Shown piece by piece: positions 8,361-16,838 of a stretch of 64,000 nt of DNA (positions within the stretch are counted from its first letter, which is position 1; every line of letters begins with the position of its first letter). Under the pieces are notes generated by a model. It was not told the origin of the DNA and made no database searches. It saw only the letters and a list, made by a program, of their open reading frames with translations. Where the stretch lies: positions 1,018,269-1,082,268 of the forward strand of contig NZ_LT860099.1 in NCBI RefSeq assembly GCF_900184995.1, in the 5' to 3' direction. The stretch comes from Konateibacter massiliensis (GTDB lineage Bacteria > Bacillota > Clostridia > Lachnospirales > Lachnospiraceae). The position numbers and the translations under genes are program-made.

Positions 8361-10211
8361 CTACTTTCCAATCAGTACAACGATGCTTCTTTCCTTTACC
8401 CTTATGTTTCTCTGTACCGGCTTTAATTGTCCCTCGCCGTCTGCCGCGGTATCTATTATAACCTTCCATTCCTTATTCTTGGGCAAACTCGGAAGGGCAA
8501 AATCAGCCTCAATCCAGTGCATATTATATGCGATATAGATAAAATCATCTTCTTTGCCCTTTTTATCCTTTGCATACTTTCCGCAGTACATGATTCCAAT
8601 CTGCCTGTTATAGTTTTCAAACTCCGGATACCATGCCTTTTTTCCATGATAGGATAAGTCAGGATAGCCACAGGATAAATAATCCATAATCTTTAGTTCC
8701 TTCGGCGCATGGAGTATAGGATGCTCACGTCTCAGGGTGATAAGCTTCTTCGTAAAGTCAAGCAGTTCCTTTTGTTTTTTCTCACCCTGCCAGTTTATCC
8801 ATGAGATTTCATTATCCTGACAGTAAGGATTATTATTACCCTTTTGTGAAAAACCTATTTCATCACCGCCAAAAAGCTTAGGAACGCCTTGCCCCAAAAG
8901 CAGCAAAAGCAGTGCGTTTTTCATCTGCCTCTTTCTAAGCTCCACAACAGATTTTCGCCTTGTAGGACCTTCCACTCCACAGTTCCAGCTATAATTATAG
9001 CTTGTACCGTCTCTGTTGTTTTCACCGTTTGCCTCATTGCGCTTAATGTCGTAGGATACCATATCCATCAGGTTAAAACCGTTGTGATTGGCGATATAGT
9101 TGATGACACCAAACTGATTAGGATTCCTTCGAAGGCGGTAAGCTATCGCATTTAACTGGTCCTCATCACCCTTTAAAAATCTGCGGATATCCACCAAAAA
9201 GCCGTCGCTGTATTCTGCCAGATTTTTAAAACAGGGTACCTTGTTATCCCGATATAATCTTCCTAGATTAAACCCCTCCGTCATGATCTTTATGCGGCTT
9301 AACTGCGGCGATGAAGCCAATATCTCAACCGGAACGACATCGCTGTTTAAATGTACCCCATCAATGTGATATTCCTCCACCCAATACTTTACGCAGTCCA
9401 AAATTAAATTCGGGTTGGTCCCTGCCGGAAAATAAAATTCCATCACAACCTCTATTCCATTTTTATGCAGCTCCTTGACCATATTCTTAAAAGAATAAAT
9501 GCAATCTGTATTTTGGGAATAGGATGCCTTAGGCGCAAAATAATTTGCTTTTGAATAACCCCAATAATTAATCCGATATGGCTTATCTTCGCTAAATTGG
9601 ATATATTCCATGTTATTTTCCTGCTGCGGCATAATTTCATCAAACTCATATGCCGGCATCAATTCAATTTGGTTGACTCCCAGCTCTTTTAAATATGGAA
9701 TTTTCTCCACAACGCCCTCAAAATATCCTTTATTTTTTACCTTTGAAGAAGAATGCTTGGTAAATCCTCGCACATGAAGAGAATACATGATAACCTCATG
9801 ATAAGGTATCGCAAGCGGCTTGTCATTTTCCCAATCAAACTCTGCAAAATCAAAAGCAGCTCGAAGCTTCGTTTTCTCTGTTAACTGTCCCCATACTTCC
9901 CTTCCCACAATGCGTTTCGCATAGGGGTCCAAGTAGACTTCATTATCCAAAAGATAGATATATTCATAGGAAGCCGGTTCTAATCTCTCAATAAAAACCG
10001 TATAGATATCTCCTGTTTTCTCCTCCTCTTTCAGAGGCAGGGTAAGTATTGGTTCGCCCTCACCACAAAGATATAACACCAGCGTGCAGGAAACTCCCTC
10101 CTCCACTGCAACTGCAAAATTGACCCCCTCCTTAGACATCGTAACTCCAAGCGCAATCGTATTCCCTGCTTTTATCTTTATTTTTGCCTTTCCCTTACTA
10201 TCCGTCCTCAT
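8361..10211 (-). CDS. GH13 glycogen-debranching-like protein with altered catalytic residues
   Basis: 616 residues with an N-terminal CBM48-like beta domain (about 15-105), a GH13 barrel similar to GlgX or isoamylase (about 135-500), and a C-terminal beta domain. The overall fold signals are strong (LGVNQIELMP, NYWGYSKANYFAP, LLLGQGVPKLFGGDEIGFSQ). The four conserved regions are changed: region I reads VVMEFYFPAG instead of a D-x-x-x-N-H block, region II reads DGVHLN with Asn289 at the nucleophile position, region III keeps Glu312 (TEGFN), and region IV reads NHNGF with Asn377 where the transition-state Asp is expected. By family rules it should not hydrolyse alpha-glucans and may instead bind glycogen or regulate. 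The start lacks a strong Shine-Dalgarno sequence. Confidence 0.85.
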   Translation of the reverse strand: MRTDSKGKAKIKIKAGNTIALGVTMSKEGVNFAVAVEEGVSCTLVLYLCGEGEPILTLPLKEEEKTGDIYTVFIERLEPASYEYIYLLDNEVYLDPYAKRIVGREVWGQLTEKTKLRAAFDFAEFDWENDKPLAIPYHEVIMYSLHVRGFTKHSSSKVKNKGYFEGVVEKIPYLKELGVNQIELMPAYEFDEIMPQQENNMEYIQFSEDKPYRINYWGYSKANYFAPKASYSQNTDCIYSFKNMVKELHKNGIEVVMEFYFPAGTNPNLILDCVKYWVEEYHIDGVHLNSDVVPVEILASSPQLSRIKIMTEGFNLGRLYRDNKVPCFKNLAEYSDGFLVDIRRFLKGDEDQLNAIAYRLRRNPNQFGVINYIANHNGFNLMDMVSYDIKRNEANGENNRDGTSYNYSWNCGVEGPTRRKSVVELRKRQMKNALLLLLLGQGVPKLFGGDEIGFSQKGNNNPYCQDNEISWINWQGEKKQKELLDFTKKLITLRREHPILHAPKELKIMDYLSCGYPDLSYHGKKAWYPEFENYNRQIGIMYCGKYAKDKKGKEDDFIYIAYNMHWIEADFALPSLPKNKEWKVIIDTAADGEGQLKPVQRNIRVKERSIVVLIGK

Positions 10212-10229
10212 ACCAAGTACCCCGTCATT

Positions 10230-12029
10230 CTATTTTATACTCTTTTCCGCTTCAATTTTCTCCGCCAGCTCGGTCAGATACATCCAGCGTTCCATCCTCT
10301 CTTCCAGCTTCGCTTCCAACTCAGTCTTTTCTTCCATCAGCTTATTTAGCCTCGGAAAGTCCGTTGCAGCTAACTCAATTTCCTTCTCTGTCTTTTCAAG
10401 CTTTTCTTCCAGCTTAGCAACCTCTTCCTCAATCGTCTCGTAATCTTTCTGCTCCTGATAAGAGAATTTGAGCTTCTGGGTCCTCACTCGTTCTGTCTTT
10501 GCCTTCTCCGTCTGTGTCGCCGCAGCACTTTCACTCTCCGTCGTTACAGACTGCTCGGCTGCATATTCACTGTAGGAGCCTTCAAACTGTCGTATATTTC
10601 CACCCTGTTCAAATGCAAAAAGCCGGCTTACTGCCCTGTCCAGAAAATATCTGTCGTGAGATACGGTAATTACAATCCCGTCAAAGCTGTCCAGATAGTC
10701 CTCCAGCACCGTCATTGTCTGGATATCCAAATCGTTTGTCGGCTCATCTAGTATAAGCACATTTGGTGCCTCCATCAAAATGCGAAGCAGATAAAGTCTT
10801 CTTTTTTCCCCGCCTGACAGCTTTTTAATCTGACTCCACTGAAGCGTTCCGTCAAATAAAAAGCGTTCCAACATCTGGGATGCCGTGATTTTGCCGTCTG
10901 CCGTCTCAATGTATTCTGCTCCTTCTCTTATATATTCAATGACCTTCAGATTCTCATCCATATATTCGTTTTCCTGAGAAAAGTACCCTATTTTTACCGT
11001 CGTACCCACCTCAACATAACCACTGTCCGGCTCTATCACGCCGGAAATAATTTTAAGCAGTGTACTTTTTCCGCAGCCGTTTTGTCCGATAATTCCAATC
11101 CGGTCGCCCTTTAAAAAAATATAGTCAAAATTGTGTATCAGCGTTCTGTCTCCATACCCCTTGTTCACCTCGTGCACCTCTACAGTTTTTCGTCCTAAAC
11201 GGGAGGAAAGTGAACTCATCTCAACGCTTTCATCCCTCACCGGTGCTTTTATCTCAACCATTTCCTCATAACGTTCAATACGTGCCTTCTGCTTGGTAGA
11301 ACGTGCTCTCGCTCCTCTGCTAATCCAAGCCAACTCATTTCGAAGAATGGACTGTCTTTTTCTCTCCGTGGCATTCTCCATATCCTCTCTTGATGCCTTG
11401 AGCGCCAGAAACTGGGAGTAACCACCTACATAGCTGTAAATTGCGCCCTTATCTATCTCAATAATGCGGTTTGACACCCTGTCCAAAAAATATCTGTCAT
11501 GCGTTACCATGAGCAACGCACCTTTTCTTTTCTTTAAATAATCCTCCAGCCACTGGGACATTTCATTATCCAAGTGGTTTGTCGGCTCGTCCAAAATCAA
11601 AATATCCGCAGGTGCAATGATTGTCGCAGCAAGTGCGATTCTTTTCTTCTGTCCGCCGGACATATGCTGAATCAGCGCATCGTGCTTCGTAATACCAAGC
11701 TTATTCAAAATCGATTTTGCTTCACTTTCGATGGACCATTCGTTTTCCTTGGTGATATTACCTTCCAATACCGCCTGCAAAACAGTGGCATTGTCTTCAA
11801 AGACGGGATTTTGTGCCAAATATCTGATGTACACTTGGTTTCCCTTTGTCACCGTGCCCTCCTCGGGCACCTCCAAGCCTGCCGCAATTTTAAGCAAGGT
11901 CGACTTGCCGGTTCCGTTGACACCAATCACTCCGATTTTTTCGCCTTCGTTTATGCTAAAGCTCGCATTTTGAAAAAGTATTTTATCTGTATATGACTTC
12001 GTCATATTTTCAATTGTTAATAAATTCAT
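10230..12029 (-). CDS. ABC-F family ATPase (Uup/YfmR-like)
   Basis: 599-residue soluble protein with two ABC domains in tandem and no membrane segment. Walker A motifs are GVNGTGKSTLLK and GQNGCGKSTLLK; signatures are HMSGGQKKR and KLSGGEKRR; Walker B motifs are ILILDEPTNHLD and VLILDEPTNDLD. The inter-domain arm contains ARARSTKQKARIERYEEM, and the C terminus (about 520-595) is a charged coiled coil, as in Uup and YfmR. ABC-F proteins act on the ribosome; this one more likely helps translation than confers drug resistance, but sequence alone does not settle it. The start at 12029 follows TTGGAGAAAAACAC and fits the family N terminus (MNLLTIENMTKSY). Confidence 0.93.
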   Translation of the reverse strand: MNLLTIENMTKSYTDKILFQNASFSINEGEKIGVIGVNGTGKSTLLKIAAGLEVPEEGTVTKGNQVYIRYLAQNPVFEDNATVLQAVLEGNITKENEWSIESEAKSILNKLGITKHDALIQHMSGGQKKRIALAATIIAPADILILDEPTNHLDNEMSQWLEDYLKKRKGALLMVTHDRYFLDRVSNRIIEIDKGAIYSYVGGYSQFLALKASREDMENATERKRQSILRNELAWISRGARARSTKQKARIERYEEMVEIKAPVRDESVEMSSLSSRLGRKTVEVHEVNKGYGDRTLIHNFDYIFLKGDRIGIIGQNGCGKSTLLKIISGVIEPDSGYVEVGTTVKIGYFSQENEYMDENLKVIEYIREGAEYIETADGKITASQMLERFLFDGTLQWSQIKKLSGGEKRRLYLLRILMEAPNVLILDEPTNDLDIQTMTVLEDYLDSFDGIVITVSHDRYFLDRAVSRLFAFEQGGNIRQFEGSYSEYAAEQSVTTESESAAATQTEKAKTERVRTQKLKFSYQEQKDYETIEEEVAKLEEKLEKTEKEIELAATDFPRLNKLMEEKTELEAKLEERMERWMYLTELAEKIEAEKSIK

Positions 12030-12107
12030 GTGTTTTTCTCCAACTTTGTTTTGTCTACATTCGATTATAACAAGGTTTTTCCTAGAGTACAAGTAGGATT
12101 AAATGAA

Positions 12108-12138
12108 CAGAGAATGTGCAAAGCACATCCTCTGTTTT
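12108..12138. terminator. Hairpin with T run between ABC-F and CoA-binding genes
   Basis: ACAGAG-AATGTGC-AAA-GCACAT-CCTCTGT is a long stem followed by TTTTTTT on the plus strand. On the minus strand, the direction of the flanking genes, the T run is weaker, so it may terminate incompletely. Confidence 0.6.
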
Positions 12139-12142
12139 TTTA

Positions 12143-12511
12143 CTATTCCGCTTTATTCTTACTGTACAGGCGAATTCCGACTAACAAACATCCTTCTATA
12201 AAATCATAATTTTTTTCTTTCAGGTAGGCAAGCAGCTCATCACTCTCCGCACCCGGCTGAATCACAATCGACTTAAATTCTTTGTTACATTCCTGCATCA
12301 GCTTTAAACCCTTTGCCGGGTGAATACACAAATCGATAATGTCAATCGGCTCTGTCACATCGTTGATGGATGCCAGTTCTTTTCCGACCGCATACACCTT
12401 ATAGCCCTCGTTGATTAATTCATTTTTAATTCGGTAAGCATACTTTTCTTCATTCAAAGTATCTCCCACCACCACATATACGTTCTGCTGCATAATTTCC
12501 TTTAAATCCAT
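12143..12511 (-). CDS. CoA-binding domain protein (YccU-like)
   Basis: 122-residue single-domain Rossmann-fold protein of the CoA_binding_2 type. VYVVVGDTLNEEKYAYRI gives the first strand and nucleotide loop, IDIIDLCIHPAKGLKLMQEC and SIVIQPGAESDELLAYL the later motifs of the family. The start at 12511 follows GAAAGGAGCAGAAA; a longer upstream reading overlaps the phosphatase gene in another frame and is not credible. It follows the phosphatase gene after 19 bp and is probably co-transcribed. Such stand-alone proteins bind CoA in structures, but the cell role is unknown. Confidence 0.88.
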   Translation of the reverse strand: MDLKEIMQQNVYVVVGDTLNEEKYAYRIKNELINEGYKVYAVGKELASINDVTEPIDIIDLCIHPAKGLKLMQECNKEFKSIVIQPGAESDELLAYLKEKNYDFIEGCLLVGIRLYSKNKAE

Positions 12512-12530
12512 TTTCTGCTCCTTTCTGCGT

Positions 12531-12986
12531 TTATTTAGAAAGGCACCTGCCAAGCAATGCCTGACAGCCCTCATAAACGTCTCTGTATGTCTGCTCAAAA
12601 TCTCCTGTATACCAAGGGTCCGCGATATCTCTTGGTGCCGAAGTAATATCCAAAAGTCTGAATACCTTATCGCTATAATCTTCCCCGATAATTCTTTTGA
12701 TATTAGTAATGTTATGCGCGTCCATTCCGATGATATAGTCGTATTGCTCGGCATCCTTCTTGGTAAGCTGTATGGCATATTTTCCTTCTGTGGAAATTCC
12801 ATGCTGACGCAGCTTATTTCTGGTACCGGAATGAACTGGATTTCCTATCTCCTCTCTGCTCGTAGCAGCGGAGGCGATATGGAAATCGTATGATAGGTCT
12901 TCCTTTTCAACCATGTCTTTTAGTACGAATTCTGCCATTGGGCTTCTGCATATGTTGCCGTGGCAGACGAATAGGATTTTTGTCAT
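12531..12986 (-). CDS. Low-molecular-weight protein tyrosine phosphatase
   Basis: 151 residues, the normal LMW-PTP length. The N-terminal phosphate loop C-H-G-N-I-C-R-S (Cys8 to Arg14) is the C-x5-R catalytic motif and SAPRDIADPWYTGDFEQTY carries the general-acid Asp-Pro. The ATG at 12986 follows AAGGAGAAATCAAAC and matches the family N terminus MTKILFVCHGN. The in-frame region upstream is accessory DNA, not protein. This gene marks the left edge of the AT-rich island, and a degenerate copy of its first codons and ribosome-binding site recurs near 19721 at the right edge. The substrate is unknown; in Firmicutes such enzymes often counter tyrosine kinases or arginine kinases. Confidence 0.95.
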   Translation of the reverse strand: MTKILFVCHGNICRSPMAEFVLKDMVEKEDLSYDFHIASAATSREEIGNPVHSGTRNKLRQHGISTEGKYAIQLTKKDAEQYDYIIGMDAHNITNIKRIIGEDYSDKVFRLLDITSAPRDIADPWYTGDFEQTYRDVYEGCQALLGRCLSK

Positions 12987-13010
12987 GTTTGATTTCTCCT
13001 TGAAATTACT
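12984..13010 (-). other. Left copy of island-flanking repeat (lmwPTP 5' end)
   Basis: On the minus strand GTAATTTCAAGGAGAAATC-AAAC-ATG-ACAAAAATCCTATT. A diverged copy, GTAAATATTAAGGAGAAATT-AAG-ATG-CCCAAAATACTATT, occurs at 19704-19746. The matching ribosome-binding site, start codon and AAAATxCTATT block suggest a recombination (att) site at the 5' end of lmwPTP. Confidence 0.5.
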
Positions 13011-13085
13011 GGGTATATAGCTATTTTGGTGGGTTTCCAGACTTTTTGGGGTAAGTTTGCGGCAAAGGGATTTTGGATATTTCGT

Positions 13086-13148
13086 GGCATAATTCGGTAT
13101 AACTTGGTATGGTTTGGCAATCGTTTGGTCTAAAATATGGTCTAAATC
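13086..13148 (+). repeat. Helically phased GGY repeats next to integrase remnant
   Basis: Six short blocks beginning GGCAT, GGTAT, GGTAT, GGCAA, GGTCT, GGTCT start at 13086, 13096, 13106, 13116, 13127 and 13139, that is every 10-12 bp. The last two share GGTCTAAA. They lie between the integrase stop codon and the presumed attachment site, where tyrosine-recombinase arm sites often occur. The role is inferred. Confidence 0.45.
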
Positions 13149-13172
13149 CAAAAGTTGTAGACCACGCATATT

Positions 13173-13632
13173 TTATACACACACTTTCTCCATTTCATCA
13201 TCTAAATCCTCAAACTGCAAATGAGTGTATGTATTAAGTGTCACACCTATATCAGAATGTCCCATGATATATTGTAATTTCTTTGGATTAACACCTGACT
13301 TAGCCATGTTACCTACAAAATGTGTGGCGTGCTACATGTGGGATTATTGTAGGAAGTTCCTTTTTGATGATATTAATGACAAATTTATAATTTGCTTATG
13401 TGTTATGCCATACTCCACGTTTCTGTGATACATATTTCTAAACTAAATCAAGAACTGTCATCTATCCGCCATCGAGTACAATATCATCATTTAAGCATTT
13501 CTGTATCTGTTTTTCTCTTAAAAATATATCGTTGCGTTTACTCTTCGGCACTGTATCTGCCTCTGTAAGCTTCCAACTATATACAGATTTACGATTTTTA
13601 TTGTCTCGTCTAACTATATCAGGCAATGTCAT
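13173..13632 (-). pseudogene. Decayed Tn916-type tyrosine recombinase (integrase)
   Basis: The minus strand keeps pieces of a Tn916-like integrase. The N-terminal part reads RRDNKNRKSVYSWKLTEADT and then SKRNDIFLREKQIQK, followed by MTVLDLV and KYVSQKRG broken by in-frame stops. Roughly the central two thirds are missing. The C-terminal part resumes at IPHVARHTFC, then a frameshift near 13316, then NMAKSGVNPKKLQYIMGHSD and IGVTLNTYTHLQFEDL, with the catalytic H-x-x-R, His and Tyr still legible. At least three stops, one frameshift and one or more deletions make it inactive. It is the integration module of the neighbouring AT-rich island, which is therefore probably fixed unless helped in trans. 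Confidence 0.88.
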
Positions 13633-13734
13633 TTGCTCCCTTCATAGCAAAGAGCCACGGTGTGCTACTTAATAATATACCATACACACGGCTCAGAATC
13701 TAGCAATATTCGTGTTAGGTATATTTTATACCTA

Positions 13735-13940
13735 TTAAATTACATCTAATTTTTCATCAATATATTTTTCAAATAATACACGTTTAATTTGTGTCCTTGT
13801 ACCATTCCAAAGTGCAAATGATTCCTCTTTATGCTCATCAACAAATTTGCTCAACTTTTTATATCCAATCCATAAAGTTATTATCCAATTCATTGAATAT
13901 GCATTAGACCATTTAATGAAAGTGAATAAAAAACAAAAAT
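13735..13940 (-). pseudogene. ORF fragment of unknown family, C-terminal end intact
   Basis: A minus-strand reading frame without an identifiable start ends at 13735. Its last 55 or so codons are protein-like: SNAYSMNWIITLWIGYKKL, then SKFVDEHKEESFALWNGTRT and QIKRVLFEKYIDEKLDVI. No Shine-Dalgarno sequence or ATG at a sensible place was found, and upstream the frame becomes low-complexity, so I treat it as a truncated remnant. It lies between the KAP-type gene and the integrase remnant. I do not recognise the family. Confidence 0.45.
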
Positions 13941-13991
13941 ATAATTACCTTAAATATATCTCTGTTTTACCTGTTATAATATTATTTAATT

Positions 13992-16403
13992 TTAAACAAT
14001 ATACTTTGCTTTCTCGATTATTGCTTGCATTTCACTTTGAGATACATTATTAACCGGATTCCCCACTGTATCCACAATAGTGTGTTTTGCTTGTTTGTCT
14101 AATTTTCTAGATATAACTACTAATTTACGGTTTTCTCCATAATAAATCCACAAACGGCAATTTTGCCAATCTAAATCAATATATCTTCTACCAAAATCTG
14201 TTATATATGTATTAAAAAGAATCATATTTATAAATGAATTCAAACTAAACCATGTAAACTGTATATCTTTTAAGAATTCAAATTGCATCTTTATTTCTTC
14301 AATTAATATTGTTGCTTTAGAATTTGATTTCCATTCTTTTATTAGGTAATCCAAATAATTTAATTCAAGTAATTCTGATTCTCTAAGTTGCATTTTAAAT
14401 GTTCGATAGTTATTTGTAATTTTACGCATATATGCCACAAAATCTGCAAGAAGAGCCACTTGCGTCAATAAATTACTAACAGGATTTAACTTACTTTTAA
14501 CAATCAAACTTGCTTCTATATATTTATTAGATTTAATAAAATTGTTTATTTCTACTCCTTCTTCCATAGTAAAAATAATACGAATAGAATCAGTAAATCC
14601 AGAGTAATGCACTTTTGTTTGATTACGCTTTTCCCATGTTTCTCCAGGAATTGAAAACTTCTTCTGAAAATAATAATCATAAACATCTTGCAAATCTTCT
14701 ATCTCTTGTTTGACCTCTATCTTATCATCTTCTATTCCTAATAAACCTTCTGTTAAATAACAAATATTGTAAAAATATTGATTAGAAGTATTCCTTAATC
14801 TCATAAGCCAATCAAAATTATCGTCCGCATTTATTCCAGCAGATGTCCAATTAGAATAAACACTCCATAAGTCCAAATCCCATTCAGTTAAATTAATCTG
14901 TAACATTTTTTGAATATATGGAGAAAGTTCTTTACTTCGATAAATATAATCCATCACAATATCTTCTAGATATTTTCCAAAACTCTTTTCATTAATTCCT
15001 AAATTATCAAAAAATAATTCAGTAAATATACTTGCATCATCAACAGAAAAGTGATTACTGCTTACCATTCTGGTGGTTTGATAATCTTTCACATCTGAAA
15101 AAATACTTATTTCATTATTCAAGCAATTACAATCTACAAATCGCTTTTCTATTCTTGGAATATTATTATTAGCTAATAGAATTTGCCGTTTAATACTTTC
15201 TTCATTCTCTATATGTAATGAATCTTCAACCTTAACTCTGATGTGTATATATTTATCAAGCATATTATATACAGCATAATCATCTGTATTAATTGAATTA
15301 TCTTCACCATTACAGCCATTTACACTATGACGTAACACCACATTTTCATCTTCATCTAATGATATAATACTAATTATTCCTCTAATATGTGCAAACTCTC
15401 CTAATAACTGTAGCACCTTTAGCTTTATATCACCTCTGTCAGCATCATCTATAATAAAAATAATATTTTTTCTTCCAGATATTAAAAGAAGTTTCTGTAC
15501 ACGTCTTGAAAACAATTGTCTTTCATTTTCTATATCGTAAAAGTAAGAGCTATTCTTTCCACTTAACGCATCTGCCATTGTAGTTGGTGCCCCTGCGTCC
15601 TGTAACATTGAAGCCAATGTTGAAAGAAATGCCACATTTGCTTTTCCTTCAAAACTAACAATCCCATATTTTTTAAATAAACAATAAAAATATTCTTTTA
15701 CGTATTCAACTATATTACCTGTTCCATTAAAAGTTTGTGTATTAATTTTTAATAAGAAATACTTATTTTCCCCCTTCTGTCTATCTTGTAGCTCTTCTAC
15801 TAATGTATCCGTTATACTAGTTTTTCCTTTACCCCATGCAGCTATTAATCCAATATTAAAACTCTCTTCAAATGTACGCCTATCAAGGACTTTAATCAAC
15901 TGATATAAAGCCTTCTCTTGTGGTTGTGTTAGTTGTGTTCGTCCAACAACCGACTTTTCTGTATAATTTGATATTTTTTTTTGCGTATCTATTTCTTTAT
16001 AAACAAATATTCTAGTTACCTCATACTCTAATATCAAAAATAAAAATAGTATCTCTACCATAAATGTAAGTTCTAAAGCATAGTTGTTCTTACATTTTAC
16101 CCAAGTAATGATTCCAAATAGAAATAACCCCATTCTGATAGAATAAGCATAATTTTTCACTGTAATGTGTATACCAGATATTACGTCCTTTTTTACTGAC
16201 CAAAGAAAAAAAATCGCTATCAATATTACATTAATAATTGCAACATGTCGCATTGATAAAATGGGAATCATATTTATATCAAATACTCTCAACATACCAA
16301 ATGTATTTAATATATTAAATATAATATAGTTTAATAGCGCCCATAATAAAAATTTGAAAATATTTATTGCCCATACTTTAAAAACTGTTTTACCTATTTT
16401 CAT
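13992..16403 (-). CDS. Membrane-anchored KAP-type P-loop NTPase
   Basis: 803 residues. Four hydrophobic helices lie in the first 130 residues (about 10-33, 50-68, 88-104, 110-130). The NTPase follows: Walker A with the KAP hallmark W190-G-K-G-K-T-S and Walker B NIIFIIDDADR at 313-323, whose D-D-x-D-R ending is also typical of KAP. The remainder, about 330-800, is helical and not assigned. KAP NTPases are membrane-associated STAND-like ATPases found on plasmids, in phage-defence loci and in eukaryotic signalling; here the membrane segments precede the P-loop. GGAGAAGATAA precedes the ATG, and a TTTACA-N20-TATGAT element lies upstream at 16466-16497. The gene is very AT-rich and sits in the accessory island with a double-HEPN protein. 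I infer a defence role; the biochemical target is unknown. Confidence 0.8.
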   Translation of the reverse strand: MKIGKTVFKVWAINIFKFLLWALLNYIIFNILNTFGMLRVFDINMIPILSMRHVAIINVILIAIFFLWSVKKDVISGIHITVKNYAYSIRMGLFLFGIITWVKCKNNYALELTFMVEILFLFLILEYEVTRIFVYKEIDTQKKISNYTEKSVVGRTQLTQPQEKALYQLIKVLDRRTFEESFNIGLIAAWGKGKTSITDTLVEELQDRQKGENKYFLLKINTQTFNGTGNIVEYVKEYFYCLFKKYGIVSFEGKANVAFLSTLASMLQDAGAPTTMADALSGKNSSYFYDIENERQLFSRRVQKLLLISGRKNIIFIIDDADRGDIKLKVLQLLGEFAHIRGIISIISLDEDENVVLRHSVNGCNGEDNSINTDDYAVYNMLDKYIHIRVKVEDSLHIENEESIKRQILLANNNIPRIEKRFVDCNCLNNEISIFSDVKDYQTTRMVSSNHFSVDDASIFTELFFDNLGINEKSFGKYLEDIVMDYIYRSKELSPYIQKMLQINLTEWDLDLWSVYSNWTSAGINADDNFDWLMRLRNTSNQYFYNICYLTEGLLGIEDDKIEVKQEIEDLQDVYDYYFQKKFSIPGETWEKRNQTKVHYSGFTDSIRIIFTMEEGVEINNFIKSNKYIEASLIVKSKLNPVSNLLTQVALLADFVAYMRKITNNYRTFKMQLRESELLELNYLDYLIKEWKSNSKATILIEEIKMQFEFLKDIQFTWFSLNSFINMILFNTYITDFGRRYIDLDWQNCRLWIYYGENRKLVVISRKLDKQAKHTIVDTVGNPVNNVSQSEMQAIIEKAKYIV

Positions 16404-16838
16404 TTATCTTCTCCAATTTATAAAAAGTACTAATATTTTGCTGCCCATATGTTGCTAAAAATTTTATCATATCAGAACATAATAAAAAAGTTGTAAATGC
16501 CGTCGGATTAATTTGCGGTTACCTAATCACCAAAGATTTTTTATAATTAACATACCATACCGTGCGAACAGAAGAGTATTTTTATCATTTAATTAACACC
16601 CTTGTTTTATCAGTCCCCGATTTTTCAATACTTATTACAACTTCTATATTTGCTTATATTAATCAGTATAAGTTTTAACTAAAAGTTATACTGTTAAGTC
16701 TGATGATTATATCACTCCACAAATATATACTCTCAACAATCACTTACACTGCTTCTTATTTTCTGATACAAGATGCATTTGCAAAATTTGTTCTTTATAA
16801 GTAATTTATCCCCACATCACTAAAAGTTAAGAAATTAA
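16404..16838. other. AT-rich intergenic region inside the island
   Basis: 435 bp between the KAP-type gene and the DUF6236-like gene. I find no ORF with a ribosome-binding site, no tRNA and no CRISPR-like repeats. It contains the promoter-like element of the KAP-type gene near its left end. Confidence 0.6.
16466..16497 (-). promoter_or_regulatory. Shared island promoter-like motif upstream of KAP-type gene
   Basis: Minus strand TTTACAACTTTTT then TATGAT with exactly 20 bp between the TTTACA and TATGAT hexamers, about 63 bp before the ATG. The same arrangement precedes the other two cargo genes. Confidence 0.5.

Noticed and set aside
12531-13169. 61-residue N-terminal extension of the phosphatase
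   Set aside because: It crosses the phased repeats and att-like DNA, has no family similarity, and the correct start has a strong ribosome-binding site.
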